DNA of 64,000 nt from Candidatus Endomicrobiellum agilis (GCA_020328155.1 JAIXMX010000004.1:33086-97085), one strand, 5' to 3'. Shown: positions 26,648-37,210, counted from the stretch's first letter. Numbers and translations: made by a program. Notes: generated from the sequence alone by a model not told the origin.

Positions 26648-27199
26648 TTATATTTTTATTTTAGAATACTTCCTAAATAAAGCAACCGTTACATAAGCAG
26701 AAATCATTCCTATTACTGCTCCTACCAGGACGTCAAAAGGGAAATGATGTCCTGCATATATTCTCTCAAAACTTGTTCCTAAAGCCAAAATTATGTACCA
26801 ATACCAATATTTTCTTACCATTATAAACATAAAAGTGCATACAGAAAGTACAATTTGTGTATGTCCTGATGGAAAAGAATTATTATATAGTTTCTCGAAA
26901 AATATATTTACATTTCTATCTCCAAATACTTTTAAAGGGCGTGGTCTTTCAAAATAATATTTTAAAGGAAACATTATGAGAGATCCTGCTGCCATTGTGC
27001 TTACTAAAATGACCAAAGTAGTCCAAAAACGCTCTCTTTTATTGTTCCATAGTATTGCTAGAGATATTATTAATGTCGCAAAAAAACTTAAATTGAAATT
27101 CTTAGAATCGCAATAAGATATTAGCGATATGTAAAAGTCTAGGAATTTAGATTTTAAATCGGAGTTTATAAATCTAAAAACGCTATGGTCAAATTCTAT
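26648..27199 (-). pseudogene. PAP2-family phosphatase with lost start codon
   Basis: PAP2 enzymes remove phosphate from lipid phosphates in the membrane. All catalytic motifs are intact: KYYFERPRP, FPSGHTQ and ERIYAGHHFPFD. Upstream, coding similarity continues without interruption (FDHSVFRFINSDL...NFNLSFFATLIISLA), and this is the normal PAP2 N-terminus. No ATG, GTG or TTG opens this frame before a stop at about 27246; the expected start position holds ATA (27199-27197). A TTG at 27016 would make a truncated protein missing two membrane segments. The gene is therefore either freshly dead or uses an abnormal start. Confidence 0.6.
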
Positions 27200-27246
27200 A
27201 AATTTTTGTTGTAAATCATTCTTTGAGATTGAAAAGTTTTTCCAAC

Positions 27247-27916
27247 TGTAAACTTCATTTGCTGTCTAGCGCGGAAAACGCGAGATGTGCAAATGTTTAC
27301 AACACAAGAGTAAATTTGGGAAGAGGAGCTAGTTTTTTTTATAGAATATAATATCCCAAAAAGAAAGATTGTAATGAAGTGAAAAAAGCGCTAAAAGACA
27401 TTCTTTGTGAATTTTTATATGGATTTTGAAGAAAAAGAAAATGCTTGAAGAATCGAATGACTTTACGCTAGATGCTGCAGTACTCAAATAAATAGGGGAA
27501 GGGGTCAACGGAAATATAACGCAATCGAGCAAATTTGCTGTAACCATCTGGTTGATTTTGCCCACGAAAACGGACGTTTCCCAATACTAGTAGACCAATA
27601 GCTATAAAAAACACGGGCAGGGAAATGGAAAAAACGATATAACAGAATCATATCAGACTATCCTTTCATCGTATTAGAAGCAGGTTTTTCGTCCGCGATA
27701 GCGATGATAATCGCAATCTGCGTTCTAGAAGCGAGAAAAACAACGTATTCTTGAAAAAAATGGACGCTGACATGGAAAAGGTTGAGGAGCATAACGAGTA
27801 TTTGTTTATTTTGTCTAACGGAAATGGGACGAATGTAAAAGAGGTGGTATTCCCACCGCGGCAGTGGCAGAATTGAAAGTGGATAGTATAAACTAAAATG
27901 AGCAAAAGAGGGGAAA
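27247..27916. other. Gap with possible coding remnants
   Basis: No intact gene is recognised. On the plus strand, 27755-27870 reads through a run with protein-like composition (KMDADMEKVEEHNEYLFILS), and another frame at 27845-27893 reads GGIPTAAVAELKVDSIN. This suggests the broken end of an unidentified gene. Confidence 0.35.
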
Positions 27917-28204
27917 ATGCAATTAAAAGAGTTTGTTATAAACGAAAGAAAATATTGTGGTTTTGAAGGGGAATTATTTCCAGGTAGTAACTTAGTTTTT
28001 ATAAGAGGAAATAACGGTTTTATAATGTGCGGATATTTGAATCTTGAAACTGCTGAGAGAGTAGGAAATGTTGCGGCAATTGCCACAGGGGTAAAAACTG
28101 TTGATGATATGCTGAAAAAAAATATTATAAATTCTACTACGCATGCACAGAAAGTTGGTATAAAACCTGGAATGTCTGTTTTAAAAGCACTCGAGAAAAT
28201 TTAA
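27917..28204 (+). CDS. DUF1805 (YunC-like) protein
   Basis: This 95-residue protein matches the DUF1805 family over its whole length: GFIMCGYLNLETAERVGN and AAIATGVKTVDDML in the centre, and GIKPGMSVLKALEKI at the end. The family forms small trimeric alpha/beta proteins of unknown function. GAGGGG 7 bases ahead of the ATG supports the start. It is followed after 122 bases by the polyamine genes, with no known link. Confidence 0.85.
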   Translation: MQLKEFVINERKYCGFEGELFPGSNLVFIRGNNGFIMCGYLNLETAERVGNVAAIATGVKTVDDMLKKNIINSTTHAQKVGIKPGMSVLKALEKI

Positions 28205-28287
28205 TGTTTTTAGTATATAAGTTGTCAGACGATAGTGGTAGCAGCGGTTATTTTTTTAGCATTTTCGTTAAATAACATATTTTAGAT

Positions 28288-28326
28288 AAGGAGAGCAAGA
28301 TAGAGATAAAAGTCTCTATCCTAACA
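28288..28326 (+). promoter_or_regulatory. Hairpin between ribosome binding site and start of nspC
   Basis: AAGGAG lies at 28288-28293, 33 bases before ATG 28327, too far for normal initiation. A perfect 8-bp hairpin, GATAGAGA (28299-28306) with TCTCTATC (28313-28320) and loop TAAAAG, occupies the interval. When folded it would bring the site to about 11 bases from the start. Folding could thus switch translation on. Confidence 0.45.
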
Positions 28327-29433
28327 ATGAACAAAGAAATGGAAACGCCGTATTATTTGATTGATGAGAAAAAACTACTCAAAAACCTAAAAAAAATTCA
28401 ACATGTGAGAGATCATAGTGGAGCTAAATTGGTTTTAGCGTTAAAATGTTTTTCTACGTGGTCTGTATTTGACTTAATGAGTAAGTATATGGACGGTACA
28501 ACGAGCAGTTCCTTTTTTGAAGCAAAACTTGGTTATGAAAAATTCGGGAAGGAAACACATGCTTTCAGCGTCGCTTATTCTGCGGATGATATTAAGGCAC
28601 TAAAAAACATTTCTGACAAAATCATATTTAATTCTGTATCGCAACTTAAAATGTTTTATAATGAAGTAAAGCATATTAAGGTTGGCTTGAGAATAAATCC
28701 AGGAATAAGTTATTCACATTTTGATTTGGCTGACACTGCAAGGAAATATTCAAGACTTGGTGTGATATCGGAAAGAGATATTATATCAGTTTTAGATAAT
28801 ATAAGTGGTTTAATGTTCCATTATAACTGTGAAAATGATGATTTTGAAAGTTTTAGCGGTATGCTTGATAAGTTAGCCGAAAAATATAAAAAAGTTTTAA
28901 ATAAAGTCGAATGGGTTAGTCTTGGCGGTGGATTATACTTTACAAAAGATGAATATCCTTTAGATGAGTTTTGTAAGAAATTGAAGAGTTTTAGCGAAGA
29001 ATATAATGTTCAGATTTATTTAGAACCTGGGGAAGCTGCGATTACAGAAAGTTGCGAACTCGTTACTAAAGTTTTAGACATCGTAAAAAATATAAAAGAT
29101 ATTGCAATAGTGGATGCTTCTATTGAAGCACATATGCTTGATTTGCTTATATATAGAACTCCTGCAAAAATCAATGCTAAAGCTGGGGGAAACAGATATA
29201 TTATTGCTGGAAGATCTTGTCTTGCTGGAGATATTTTCGGTGAGTATAAACTCGCGGATAAGCTTGAAATTGGTTCTATTGTGCATTTTATCGATGCCGC
29301 AGGATACACAATGGTTAAAAAAAACTGGTTTAACGGACTTAAAATGCCTTCTATTGTTGTTAAAAGACTTGACGAAAGAGTAGAAATTATAAAGGAGTTT
29401 TTATATAATGATTTCTTAAAAGATTTATCATAA
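28327..29433 (+). CDS. nspC: Carboxynorspermidine/carboxyspermidine decarboxylase
   Basis: This PLP-dependent enzyme of the alanine-racemase fold decarboxylates carboxyspermidine or carboxynorspermidine to the polyamine. The 368 residues show TPYYLIDEKKL near the N-terminus, the PLP lysine in VLALKCFSTWSVF (near residue 42), RINPGISYSHFDLAD, FHYNCEND, the glycine-rich SLGGGL and YLEPGEA. It forms a pair with the dehydrogenase that follows 33 bases later. Start choice is ATG 28327, although METPYY at 28339 also fits the family. Confidence 0.93.
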   Translation: MNKEMETPYYLIDEKKLLKNLKKIQHVRDHSGAKLVLALKCFSTWSVFDLMSKYMDGTTSSSFFEAKLGYEKFGKETHAFSVAYSADDIKALKNISDKIIFNSVSQLKMFYNEVKHIKVGLRINPGISYSHFDLADTARKYSRLGVISERDIISVLDNISGLMFHYNCENDDFESFSGMLDKLAEKYKKVLNKVEWVSLGGGLYFTKDEYPLDEFCKKLKSFSEEYNVQIYLEPGEAAITESCELVTKVLDIVKNIKDIAIVDASIEAHMLDLLIYRTPAKINAKAGGNRYIIAGRSCLAGDIFGEYKLADKLEIGSIVHFIDAAGYTMVKKNWFNGLKMPSIVVKRLDERVEIIKEFLYNDFLKDLS

Positions 29434-29466
29434 ATTTAAAAGGTTGGTGAGGAGGATTTATAGGAA

Positions 29467-30678
29467 ATGGAAAAAAGGAACATACTTCTTTTGGGAGCGG
29501 GCGGTGTAGGTCATGTTGTTGCTCATAAACTTGCGCAGAACAACGATTTATTTGGGGACATTTGTTTAGCTTCGCGTTCACTTGAAAACTGTGAACAGAT
29601 ATTGGAAAGCATAGAACGCAAAAAAAGTTATAAAGATACTTCAAAAAAAATACAAATCAAACAAATAAATGCTTTAGACATTCGTGAGATGATAAAGTTA
29701 ATAAAAGACCTTAAAATTTCCATTACACTAAATTTAGCGTCAGCATTTTGTAATATGTCAATATTAGAAGCCTGTATAGAAACCGGTTCAGCATATATAG
29801 ATACTGCAATCCATGAGGAACCGGATAGAGTATGCGAAGATCCCCCATGGTATGCAAACTATGAGTGGAAACGCAGGGAACGTTGCCGAGATAAATGTGT
29901 AACGGCGATTTTAGGTGCTGGATTTGACCCGGGTGTTGTAAATGCTTATGCGGCATATGTAAAGAAGCATTTTTTCGATGTAATAGATACGATAGATATT
30001 ATGGACGTTAATGCTGGGACTCATAATAAGTATTTTTCAACAAATTTTGATCCTGAGATAAATTTCAGAGAGTTTGTAAAAGTTTGGTCGTGGATAGATA
30101 GACAATGGGTGTGCAAACCCGTTCATTCTGAAAAGAAAGTTTACAATTTTCCTGTGGTAGGTAAACAAACTATATATTTGAATGGTCATGACGAAATTCA
30201 TTCTCTTTCAAAAAATATTGATGCTAATTCAGTGAGATTTTGGATGGGATTTAGTGATCACTACATAAATTGCTTCAATGTACTTAGGAATATAGGACTT
30301 TTGTCGGAAAAACCTGTAAAAACAGTTGAAGGGCTTGAGGTGGTGCCCTTAAAAGTAGTAAAAGCTTGTCTGCCTGATCCTAAAACTCTTGCTCCCGATT
30401 ATACGGGCAAGACTTGTATAGGGGATTTGGTAGCAGGAGTAAAGAATGGACATAAAAAAGAGATTTTCATATATAATGTATGCGATCATAAAGCCTGTTA
30501 TGAGGAAGTTGAATCTCAAGCTATAAGTTATACTGCAGGTGTCCCGGTTGTTGCAGCTGCTATTTTAATTGCCAATGGAAATTGGGATGTCAAAAAAATG
30601 GTAAATGTTGAGGAACTTGATCCTGATACTTATCTTGATTTACTTGGAAATATAGGTATATCAACTGAAATAAAATAA
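29467..30678 (+). CDS. Carboxynorspermidine/carboxyspermidine synthase (dehydrogenase)
   Basis: This is a saccharopine-dehydrogenase-family enzyme that condenses aspartate semialdehyde with putrescine or diaminopropane and reduces the Schiff base with NADPH. The 403 residues start with the nucleotide-binding LLLGAGGVGHVVAHKLAQN and include SAFCNMSILEACIETG, AILGAGFDPGVVNAYAAYV and FSDHYINCFNVL. The family's insertion rich in aromatic residues (WSWIDRQWVCKPVHSEK) is present. GAGGAGG lies about 14 bases upstream. It is the functional partner of nspC. The asd gene encoding the semialdehyde producer lies 0.7 kb downstream on the opposite strand. Confidence 0.92.
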   Translation: MEKRNILLLGAGGVGHVVAHKLAQNNDLFGDICLASRSLENCEQILESIERKKSYKDTSKKIQIKQINALDIREMIKLIKDLKISITLNLASAFCNMSILEACIETGSAYIDTAIHEEPDRVCEDPPWYANYEWKRRERCRDKCVTAILGAGFDPGVVNAYAAYVKKHFFDVIDTIDIMDVNAGTHNKYFSTNFDPEINFREFVKVWSWIDRQWVCKPVHSEKKVYNFPVVGKQTIYLNGHDEIHSLSKNIDANSVRFWMGFSDHYINCFNVLRNIGLLSEKPVKTVEGLEVVPLKVVKACLPDPKTLAPDYTGKTCIGDLVAGVKNGHKKEIFIYNVCDHKACYEEVESQAISYTAGVPVVAAAILIANGNWDVKKMVNVEELDPDTYLDLLGNIGISTEIK

Positions 30679-31424
30679 TTACTACAGGAAATTGCCACAC
30701 TCTGGCGTAATATTCGGTGCCATGCGAGTTGACAGAATGCTCGGAAGAGTCGAAAGAGGAGTTGGTATGGTTTTTGGGATTATGCTTTTTATGAAAAAAG
30801 AGATGGTTTTAACTATTCTTAGCTACTTTCTCCCGACTATCTGGTTATGAGGGCTTCTAAGCAGCGTATATAAGTCCTGAGGAGTTGCGTGGTTTGCGTC
30901 CGAAATAAGTTTGTCAGTACCTTGAGCTTGTAGTTCTCAGGGTGTTTTTTCATTCTCACATAGTCGACTTCGTTTCCTGCATTAACACTGTATTCACATG
31001 CGTGTCCAGAGGCTTTACAGCCTACATGCCCTTTGCCGCACATCTCTTCCAATATTTGCACTACAGAAAAGCAAAAGAAAAGACAAACAGTTCATACGTT
31101 TTACAAACAGGCGACATTCAGGCGACATTGGAATGTCCGATAATGTATATTATGTTAAGTACAGTACGCATCCCGATGAGTTATAAACAGTAAAGTAAAA
31201 TATTATGATTATTAAAATTTACATTTATAAATATAAATAATTTTAACTATGATTGTATTTGTCTTTAATTGTTATTAAATAGCAAAATATTAAAATTGAG
31301 AAATATCAGAAGCAACCATTCAAATCAAATCAAATCAAAAGATTGAAAGAAAGATTGTCAGAATATTTTCTGCAGACAAAGGCTTGGGTTTTATTGGGTT
31401 TTTGATGTTTTTATTGAGAGTTTT
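30679..31424. other. 745-base gap between the polyamine genes and asd
   Basis: No known gene is recognised. A 42-codon frame at 30722-30850 (plus) has a hydrophobic, membrane-like C-terminus. A frame on the minus strand at 30837-31061 carries cysteines and histidines but matches nothing I know. CAGGCGACATT is repeated in tandem near 31108-31129. AAATC is repeated four times near 31320-31340. The stretch looks like decayed coding DNA. Confidence 0.4.
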
Positions 31425-32444
31425 TTATATGAGTTTGTTTTTTACAAGCACTTCTGCAATTTGGACTGCATTTAATGCAGCACCTTTCAAAAGGTTGTCA
31501 GATACTATCCAAAGTGTTAAGGCGTTGTTTTTTGTTGAAATATCAGAACGAATTCTTCCAATATAGGTCATCTGCATATTTTCTGCAGACAAAGGCATTG
31601 GATATTTATTATTTTTAGGTTCATCTAAAAGTTGAATTCCATTAGCTTTTGAAAATAATTCTTTTGCCTGTGCCGGAGAAATCGGTTTTTCAGTTTCAAT
31701 CCATACGCTTTCTGAATGCGAACGGAATACTGGAACTCTTACACATGTTGCACTGACTTCTATTGAATTATCACCCATAATTTTCTTTGTTTCATTTGTC
31801 ATTTTCATTTCTTCTTTTGTATATCCATTTTCCGTGAAAACATCTATTTGTGGTATAAGGTTAAAGGCTATTTGATACTGGAATTTATCTGCAGCTAGGA
31901 TTGTTTCACCTTTAGCCCATGCTTTTGTTTGTTCAGCAAGCTCATTTATGCCTTTTTGTCCTGCTCCCGAAACTGCTTGGTATGTTGAAACAATAATCCT
32001 TTTTATTTTTGCAAAATTATGCAAAGGTTTTAAGGCCACAACCATTTGAATTGTCGAGCAGTTAGGATTTGCGATAAGCTTTTTCTCTTTTTTCAAATCA
32101 TGTGGATTTACTTCTGGAACAACTAAAGGAATATCTTTATTCATTCTCCACGCACTTGAATTATCTATGACAAAACATCCGTCAGCCGTGAAAAAAGGAG
32201 CGAACTCTTTAGAAACTGCTGCACCCGCGCTAAAAAGTGCGATGTCGACACCTCTACCGCCGTTTTTTGTAAGCAGTTCGACTGCAACTTCTTTACCATT
32301 ATATGTCAATTTTTTACCTACAGAGCGTTTTGAAGCTAAAAATTTTATACTTTCCACAGGAAAATTTCTACTTTCAAGCATCTTAATCATTTCAAGCCCT
32401 ACTGCACCGGTAGCGCCAGCTACTGCTACTTTGAATTTCTTCAT
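31425..32444 (-). CDS. asd: Aspartate-semialdehyde dehydrogenase
   Basis: The enzyme reduces aspartyl phosphate to aspartate semialdehyde, the branch point to lysine, diaminopimelate, threonine and methionine and also a substrate for carboxyspermidine synthesis. About 339 residues from ATG 32444, chosen because CGAGG lies just upstream. Visible are the NADP-binding VAVAGATGAVG, SAGAAVSKEFAPFF, the active-site cysteine in NPNCSTIQMV (near residue 130), YQAVSGAGQKG, and RVPVFRSHSESVWIE with the catalytic His. It is the last gene of the leu operon on the minus strand, behind a hairpin. Confidence 0.96.
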   Translation of the reverse strand: MKKFKVAVAGATGAVGLEMIKMLESRNFPVESIKFLASKRSVGKKLTYNGKEVAVELLTKNGGRGVDIALFSAGAAVSKEFAPFFTADGCFVIDNSSAWRMNKDIPLVVPEVNPHDLKKEKKLIANPNCSTIQMVVALKPLHNFAKIKRIIVSTYQAVSGAGQKGINELAEQTKAWAKGETILAADKFQYQIAFNLIPQIDVFTENGYTKEEMKMTNETKKIMGDNSIEVSATCVRVPVFRSHSESVWIETEKPISPAQAKELFSKANGIQLLDEPKNNKYPMPLSAENMQMTYIGRIRSDISTKNNALTLWIVSDNLLKGAALNAVQIAEVLVKNKLI

Positions 32445-32469
32445 TTTTTTCCTCGTTTTCAAAAAGAAT

Positions 32470-32511
32470 CAAGCACTATGGTATGGGAATTAACATCCTC
32501 AATAGTGCTTG
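32470..32511 (-). terminator. Terminator or attenuator hairpin between leuB and asd
   Basis: CAAGCACTAT (32470-32479) and ATAGTGCTTG (32502-32511) form a perfect 10-bp stem around a 22-base loop. In the minus-strand transcript it is followed by GATTCTTTTTG. It would end or reduce transcription from leuB into asd. Confidence 0.55.
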
Positions 32512-32553
32512 TGAATAAACAATTCTTTTCTTTCTTATTTGAGACTTGTTTTA

Positions 32554-33615
32554 CTATATTAATGAAGCGATTAAATCACCGACTTCCGTTGTTGAAAGTC
32601 CCATTTTTCCAGCTGACATGCTCTTAATTTTGCCCGATTCTAAAGCTTTAATAACTGCATTGTCTATGTCTTTTGCAGCTTTAGATTCACCGATTGTTTC
32701 AAGCATCATTGCACCTGCATTGATTGTTGCTATAGGATTTATTATATTTAATCCTGTATATTTGGGAGCAGATCCACCCATAGGTTCAAACATTGATACG
32801 CCTTCAGGATTGATATTTCCTCCTGCTGCAATGCCCATACCACCTTGAATCATAGCAGCTAAATCCGTAATAATATCGCCGAAAAGGTTATCGGTAACAA
32901 CAACATCAAACCATTCGGGATTTTTTACGAACCACATACATGCTGCATCGACGTTTACATAATTGCCTTTTACCTGCGGATATTCTTTTGCAACAACATT
33001 GAAAGTGCGCTGCCATAAATCTGAAGCGTAAGTTAAGACATTTGTTTTACCACACAATGTCAATTTATTATTCTTCGCTCTTTTTTTAGTAAGTTCAAAT
33101 GCGTAACGGATGCATCTTTCAACACCAAATCTTGTGTTTATGGATTCTTGAATTGCCACTTCTTGTAGTGTATCTTTCTTCAAAAATCCGCCTGCCCCTG
33201 TGTATAGACCTTCTGTGTTTTCGCGGACAATTATCATATCTATATCTTCAGGTTCTTTATTTTTTAAAGGAGTTTCAACATTGGGATAGAGTTTAACTGG
33301 CCGTAGATTTATGTACTGCTCGAGTTCAAAACGAAGTTTCAAAAGGATACCTTTTTCAAGAATTCCTGGTTTTACGTCAGGATGTCCTATCGCACCGAGA
33401 TACATTGCGTCGAATTTTTTAAATTCTTCTATAACACTATCGGGGAGAATTTCACCTGTTTTTAAATATCTACTTCCGCCGATATCGTAGTTTGTAAAAT
33501 CAAATTTAAAACTATTTTTCTTTGCCGCAGTTTCAATTACTTTTATGCCTTCTTTTATTACTTCAGGTCCTGTTCCATCACCGGGAAGAATCGCTATTTT
33601 ATAAGTTTTGGGCAT
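32554..33615 (-). CDS. leuB: 3-isopropylmalate dehydrogenase
   Basis: The enzyme oxidatively decarboxylates 3-isopropylmalate in leucine synthesis. The 353 residues carry [31 protein letters not shown] (substrate arginines), [12 protein letters not shown], the acid-rich metal site [16 protein letters not shown] near residue 215, and [12 protein letters not shown]. The family also contains isocitrate and homoisocitrate dehydrogenases; leucine specificity follows from the operon leuA-leuC-leuD-leuB. Confidence 0.9.
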   Translation of the reverse strand: MPKTYKIAILPGDGTGPEVIKEGIKVIETAAKKNSFKFDFTNYDIGGSRYLKTGEILPDSVIEEFKKFDAMYLGAIGHPDVKPGILEKGILLKLRFELEQYINLRPVKLYPNVETPLKNKEPEDIDMIIVRENTEGLYTGAGGFLKKDTLQEVAIQESINTRFGVERCIRYAFELTKKRAKNNKLTLCGKTNVLTYASDLWQRTFNVVAKEYPQVKGNYVNVDAACMWFVKNPEWFDVVVTDNLFGDIITDLAAMIQGGMGIAAGGNINPEGVSMFEPMGGSAPKYTGLNIINPIATINAGAMMLETIGESKAAKDIDNAVIKALESGKIKSMSAGKMGLSTTEVGDLIASLI

Positions 33616-33654
33616 TTTATAACTCCATATTTTAAAATTTTATACAAATTTTGC

Positions 33655-34167
33655 TTAACTCTGCTCTCCGCCTGTGCTTTTTATATAGTCCAAAAGTCCG
33701 CCTGCTTTTATGATTTTCTGCATAAATTCTGGAAAAGGTTGTGACTGATAAGATTTATTTTTAGTCACATTTTTTATAATGCCTTCATTTAAATTTATCT
33801 CAATAGTATCGCCACTTTTTATTGCTTTTACAGCTTCTGGAGATTCCAAAATCGGAAGTCCTATATTTATTGAATTTCTAAAAAATATCCTTGCAAAAGA
33901 GTTTGCTATCACAGCTGAAATGCCTGCAGCTTTAATTGCTATCGGAGCGTGTTCTCTTGAGGATCCGCATCCGAAATTATTTTCTGCAACTATTATATCT
34001 CCTGACTTTACATTTTTTACGAAATTTTTATCTATATCTTCCATACAGTATTTTGAAAGTATCGCAGGGTCTGTTGTGTTTAGATATCTTGCTGGTATTA
34101 TTTCATCTGTGTTTACATTTGAACCATATTTATGAGCTTTACCTTTTAGAATTATATCAGACATCAT
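33655..34167 (-). CDS. leuD: 3-isopropylmalate dehydratase small subunit
   Basis: LeuD pairs with LeuC to isomerise 2- to 3-isopropylmalate. About 170 residues from ATG 34167 (GGGAG lies 4-5 bases before the tandem ATGATG; 34164 is equally possible). Motifs are [18 protein letters not shown], the conserved [12 protein letters not shown] and [18 protein letters not shown]. The short length is that of the homoaconitase/methanogen-like type rather than the 200-residue proteobacterial type. Confidence 0.93.
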   Translation of the reverse strand: MMSDIILKGKAHKYGSNVNTDEIIPARYLNTTDPAILSKYCMEDIDKNFVKNVKSGDIIVAENNFGCGSSREHAPIAIKAAGISAVIANSFARIFFRNSINIGLPILESPEAVKAIKSGDTIEINLNEGIIKNVTKNKSYQSQPFPEFMQKIIKAGGLLDYIKSTGGEQS

Positions 34168-34332
34168 ATACTCCCTTTTCGATATTTGATTTGAAATGTA
34201 TAATATTTTCATTTTTCATGGCAATCTGATTCATTAAAAAAACAAATCTCCCCGCTGTATTTATCGCACTTAATACAGAGATATAATATTTTTATGTAGC
34301 GCGCGTGGAGACCGACCTGAGAAAACCATGTT

Positions 34333-35595
34333 CTAAATTTCGTCCGGTGTCGCTATATAACCTTTTATCGCTGATGCTGCTGCTATTGCAGGGTTTGCCA
34401 AGAATAATTGCGATTCAACATGTCCCATTCTTCCTACAAAATTTCTATTTGTAGTTGAAACGCACTTTTCTCCCGATGCAAGTATTCCCATATGTCCGCC
34501 GAGACATGGACCGCATGTCGGTGCGGAAATTACAGCTCCAGCATCCATAAATATTCTGAGCAGTCCTTCATCTAAGGCTTGAGAATAAACTTCTGGCGTA
34601 GCAGGGATTATAAACGTTCTGACGTTAGGATTTACTTTTTTGCCTTTTTTTATAATCGATGCGGCAATTCTTAAATCTTCAATTCTGCCATTAGTGCAAG
34701 AACCTATTACGACTTGATCTATATAAGTTTTTTTGATATCTTTTACAGCTTTTGTATTTGACGGTAAAAAAGGAATTGCTACTTGAGGCAAAATTTTATT
34801 GCAGTCTATTTCAAATATTTTCAAATATTTTGCATCTTTATCGCTTGTATAAAATTTATATTTTCTTTGCGCTCTTTTTGCCACGTAATTTTCTGTAATT
34901 TCATCAGGCGTAAATATACCGCTTTTTCCACCTGCTTCAATAGCCATATTAGCTATTGTAAGTCTGTCGGCCATTGTAAGTTTTTTGCATAAAGGACCAG
35001 CAAATTCCATCGAATTATAAAGCGCTCCGTCAACGCCGATAAGTCCGATTATATAAAGGATAATGTCTTTACCACTTACCCATTTATTTAATTTCCCAGT
35101 TAAAACAAATTTAATTGAATTGGGAACTTTAAACCACACTTTTCCAGTTGCTATTGCTGCTGAGACATCTGTTGAACCGACTCCTGTTGAAAATGCACCC
35201 AATGCTCCATAGGTACAAGTATGCGAATCTGCACCTATAACAACATCTCCAGGAACTATGATACCTTTTTCAGGAAGCAGAGCATGTTCTACGCCAACAT
35301 TTCCACCTTCATAATAATGTTTTATTTTATGTTCTTTTGCGAATTCTCTTACAAATTTAACATGTTCTGCACTTAATATGTCTTTATTTGGCGTAAAATG
35401 ATCCATCACAAAAGCTATTTTGTTTTTATTGAAAACCTTTTTTATTTTGGCTTTTCTGAACTCTTTTACTGCCAAAGGTGCTGTAACATCATTTGAAAGT
35501 GCTATATCAACTTTTGGCTCTATAAACTCATTTGGCTCAACAACTTTTTTACCGCAGTGTGATGCCAATATTTTTTCTGTAATAGTACTGCCCAT
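34333..35595 (-). CDS. leuC: 3-isopropylmalate dehydratase large subunit
   Basis: This is the catalytic iron-sulfur subunit of isopropylmalate isomerase. The 420 residues include [46 protein letters not shown] with a cluster-ligand cysteine, and GPCLGGHMG with the Cys-x-x-Cys pair ([10 protein letters not shown] near residue 360). The length fits the short archaeal-like LeuC group, matching the short LeuD. The gene follows leuA without any gap and precedes leuD by 165 bases. Confidence 0.94.
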   Translation of the reverse strand: MGSTITEKILASHCGKKVVEPNEFIEPKVDIALSNDVTAPLAVKEFRKAKIKKVFNKNKIAFVMDHFTPNKDILSAEHVKFVREFAKEHKIKHYYEGGNVGVEHALLPEKGIIVPGDVVIGADSHTCTYGALGAFSTGVGSTDVSAAIATGKVWFKVPNSIKFVLTGKLNKWVSGKDIILYIIGLIGVDGALYNSMEFAGPLCKKLTMADRLTIANMAIEAGGKSGIFTPDEITENYVAKRAQRKYKFYTSDKDAKYLKIFEIDCNKILPQVAIPFLPSNTKAVKDIKKTYIDQVVIGSCTNGRIEDLRIAASIIKKGKKVNPNVRTFIIPATPEVYSQALDEGLLRIFMDAGAVISAPTCGPCLGGHMGILASGEKCVSTTNRNFVGRMGHVESQLFLANPAIAAASAIKGYIATPDEI

Positions 35596-37152
35596 TTATT
35601 TCCCCTTTTTTTTATTGTTATAGAACGATTTTGCTTTATTAATTGCCTGCATATAAGCTTTTGCGCTTGCTTCAACTATATCTGTTGAAGTTCCTTTACC
35701 TGAATACATCATTCCCATATACTCTATTTTTAAAATAACCTCTCCAAGTGCATCTTCTCCCGAAGAAACAGATCGTAATGAAAAATCCGTAAGTTTGATA
35801 TCCATATTTATTATTTTATCTATTGCTTTGTATACTGCATCAACAGGTCCTGAGCCGCAGGCTGCTTCTTGAAAAATCATAGGTTTTATTTTTTTGTTGT
35901 CTTCTTCACTTTTTAGAATTTTTACAGTTGCTGTCGGTATTGTTCCAGTACCTGAAGTAGCGCTTAAGTAATTCAAAATGAAAGTCTCTTTTCCTGAAGA
36001 GGAATCTTCTTCAATCAAAGCGATTATGTCATCGTCGAAAATCGTTTTCTTTTTATCAGCTAAAATTTTAAAATTTTCAAATAATTGTTCTAATGTTTTA
36101 TCCTTTAATTTATACCCTAGATCTTTAATTCTTTTGAAGAACGCATGTCTGCCTGAGTGCTTGCCTAAAACCAATAAACTTTCGGGAACACCCACATCGG
36201 CCGGACTCATAATTTCATAAGTTTCTCTTGCCTTAAGAACTCCATCCTGATGAATTCCAGATTCATGAGCAAAAGCATTCGCACCTACAATGGCTTTGTT
36301 TACCTGTACTGGAATTCCAGTTAACCTTGAAACAAGCTTACTTGTATTGTATATTTCATTTGTTTTAATTGAATGTTTTGCATTGTAGTAATGAGGTCTC
36401 ACTTTCAATGCCATTGCGATTTCTTCAAGAGATGCATTTCCTGCTCTTTCTCCTATGCCGTTAATTGTACATTCAACTTGTCTTGCGCCATTTTCAATTG
36501 CGGATAAAGAATTTGCGACCGCAAGCCCCAAATCATTATGGCAATGAACACTTAAGATTGTTTTGTCAATATTGGGAACCTTTCTTTTAATTTCAGCTAT
36601 TTTTTGTCCGAATTCAACAGGAGTTGTATAACCCACAGTGTCGGGAATATTTACAGTAGTTGCACCTGCGTCTATAACGGCTTCTACAACTTTACACAAA
36701 AAGTCCATATCTGACCTTCCTGCGTCTTCAGCAGAAAATTCTATGTCTTTACATAAACTTTTTGCATATTTAATGGACTTTATAGCCATATCTAACACCT
36801 GTGATCTGGTTTTTTGAAGCTTCTTTTCCATATGCAAGTCGGAAGTCGCCAGAAATATGTGTATCCTGGGTTTTTTTGAATATTTTATGGCATTCCAGCA
36901 AGCATTGATATCTTTTTCAGAAGCTCTGCATAATCCTGCGATTGAAGATGTTTTAATTTGCTGAGATATAGTTTTTACAGCCTCAAAGTCTCCCTGACTG
37001 GAAATTGGAAAGCCTGCTTCAATAACATCAACACCTAAAGCTGCAAGCTGATTTGCAACAATTAGTTTTTCTTTTAAATTCATGCTTGCGCCCGGCGATT
37101 GTTCTCCATCTCTCAGTGTTGTATCAAAAAATATTACATTACTTTTTTCCAT
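35596..37152 (-). CDS. leuA: 2-isopropylmalate synthase
   Basis: LeuA condenses acetyl-CoA and 2-oxoisovalerate, the first step of leucine synthesis. About 518 residues from ATG 37152, which has GGGAG about 10 bases upstream. The catalytic TIM barrel shows [18 protein letters not shown], the [14 protein letters not shown] metal motif and [14 protein letters not shown]. The C-terminal regulatory domain (about 390-510) with [13 protein letters not shown] suggests leucine feedback inhibition. It is the first gene of the operon leuA-C-D-B-asd; an inverted repeat lies 59 bases upstream of its start. Confidence 0.96.
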   Translation of the reverse strand: MEKSNVIFFDTTLRDGEQSPGASMNLKEKLIVANQLAALGVDVIEAGFPISSQGDFEAVKTISQQIKTSSIAGLCRASEKDINACWNAIKYSKKPRIHIFLATSDLHMEKKLQKTRSQVLDMAIKSIKYAKSLCKDIEFSAEDAGRSDMDFLCKVVEAVIDAGATTVNIPDTVGYTTPVEFGQKIAEIKRKVPNIDKTILSVHCHNDLGLAVANSLSAIENGARQVECTINGIGERAGNASLEEIAMALKVRPHYYNAKHSIKTNEIYNTSKLVSRLTGIPVQVNKAIVGANAFAHESGIHQDGVLKARETYEIMSPADVGVPESLLVLGKHSGRHAFFKRIKDLGYKLKDKTLEQLFENFKILADKKKTIFDDDIIALIEEDSSSGKETFILNYLSATSGTGTIPTATVKILKSEEDNKKIKPMIFQEAACGSGPVDAVYKAIDKIINMDIKLTDFSLRSVSSGEDALGEVILKIEYMGMMYSGKGTSTDIVEASAKAYMQAINKAKSFYNNKKKGK

Positions 37153-37210
37153 CTTTATTTCTCCCATAATTATTTTTTTAGTATAACAAAAATAATCACA
37201 GACTAAGTTG

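Noticed and set aside
30837..31061. Small Cys/His protein on the minus strand
   Set aside because: No ribosome binding site, no known family, and it lies in a stretch with tandem duplications that looks decayed.
31319..31340. CRISPR-like or phase-variable repeat (AAATC x4)
   Set aside because: Too short and without spacers, and not inside or next to a recognisable gene or promoter.
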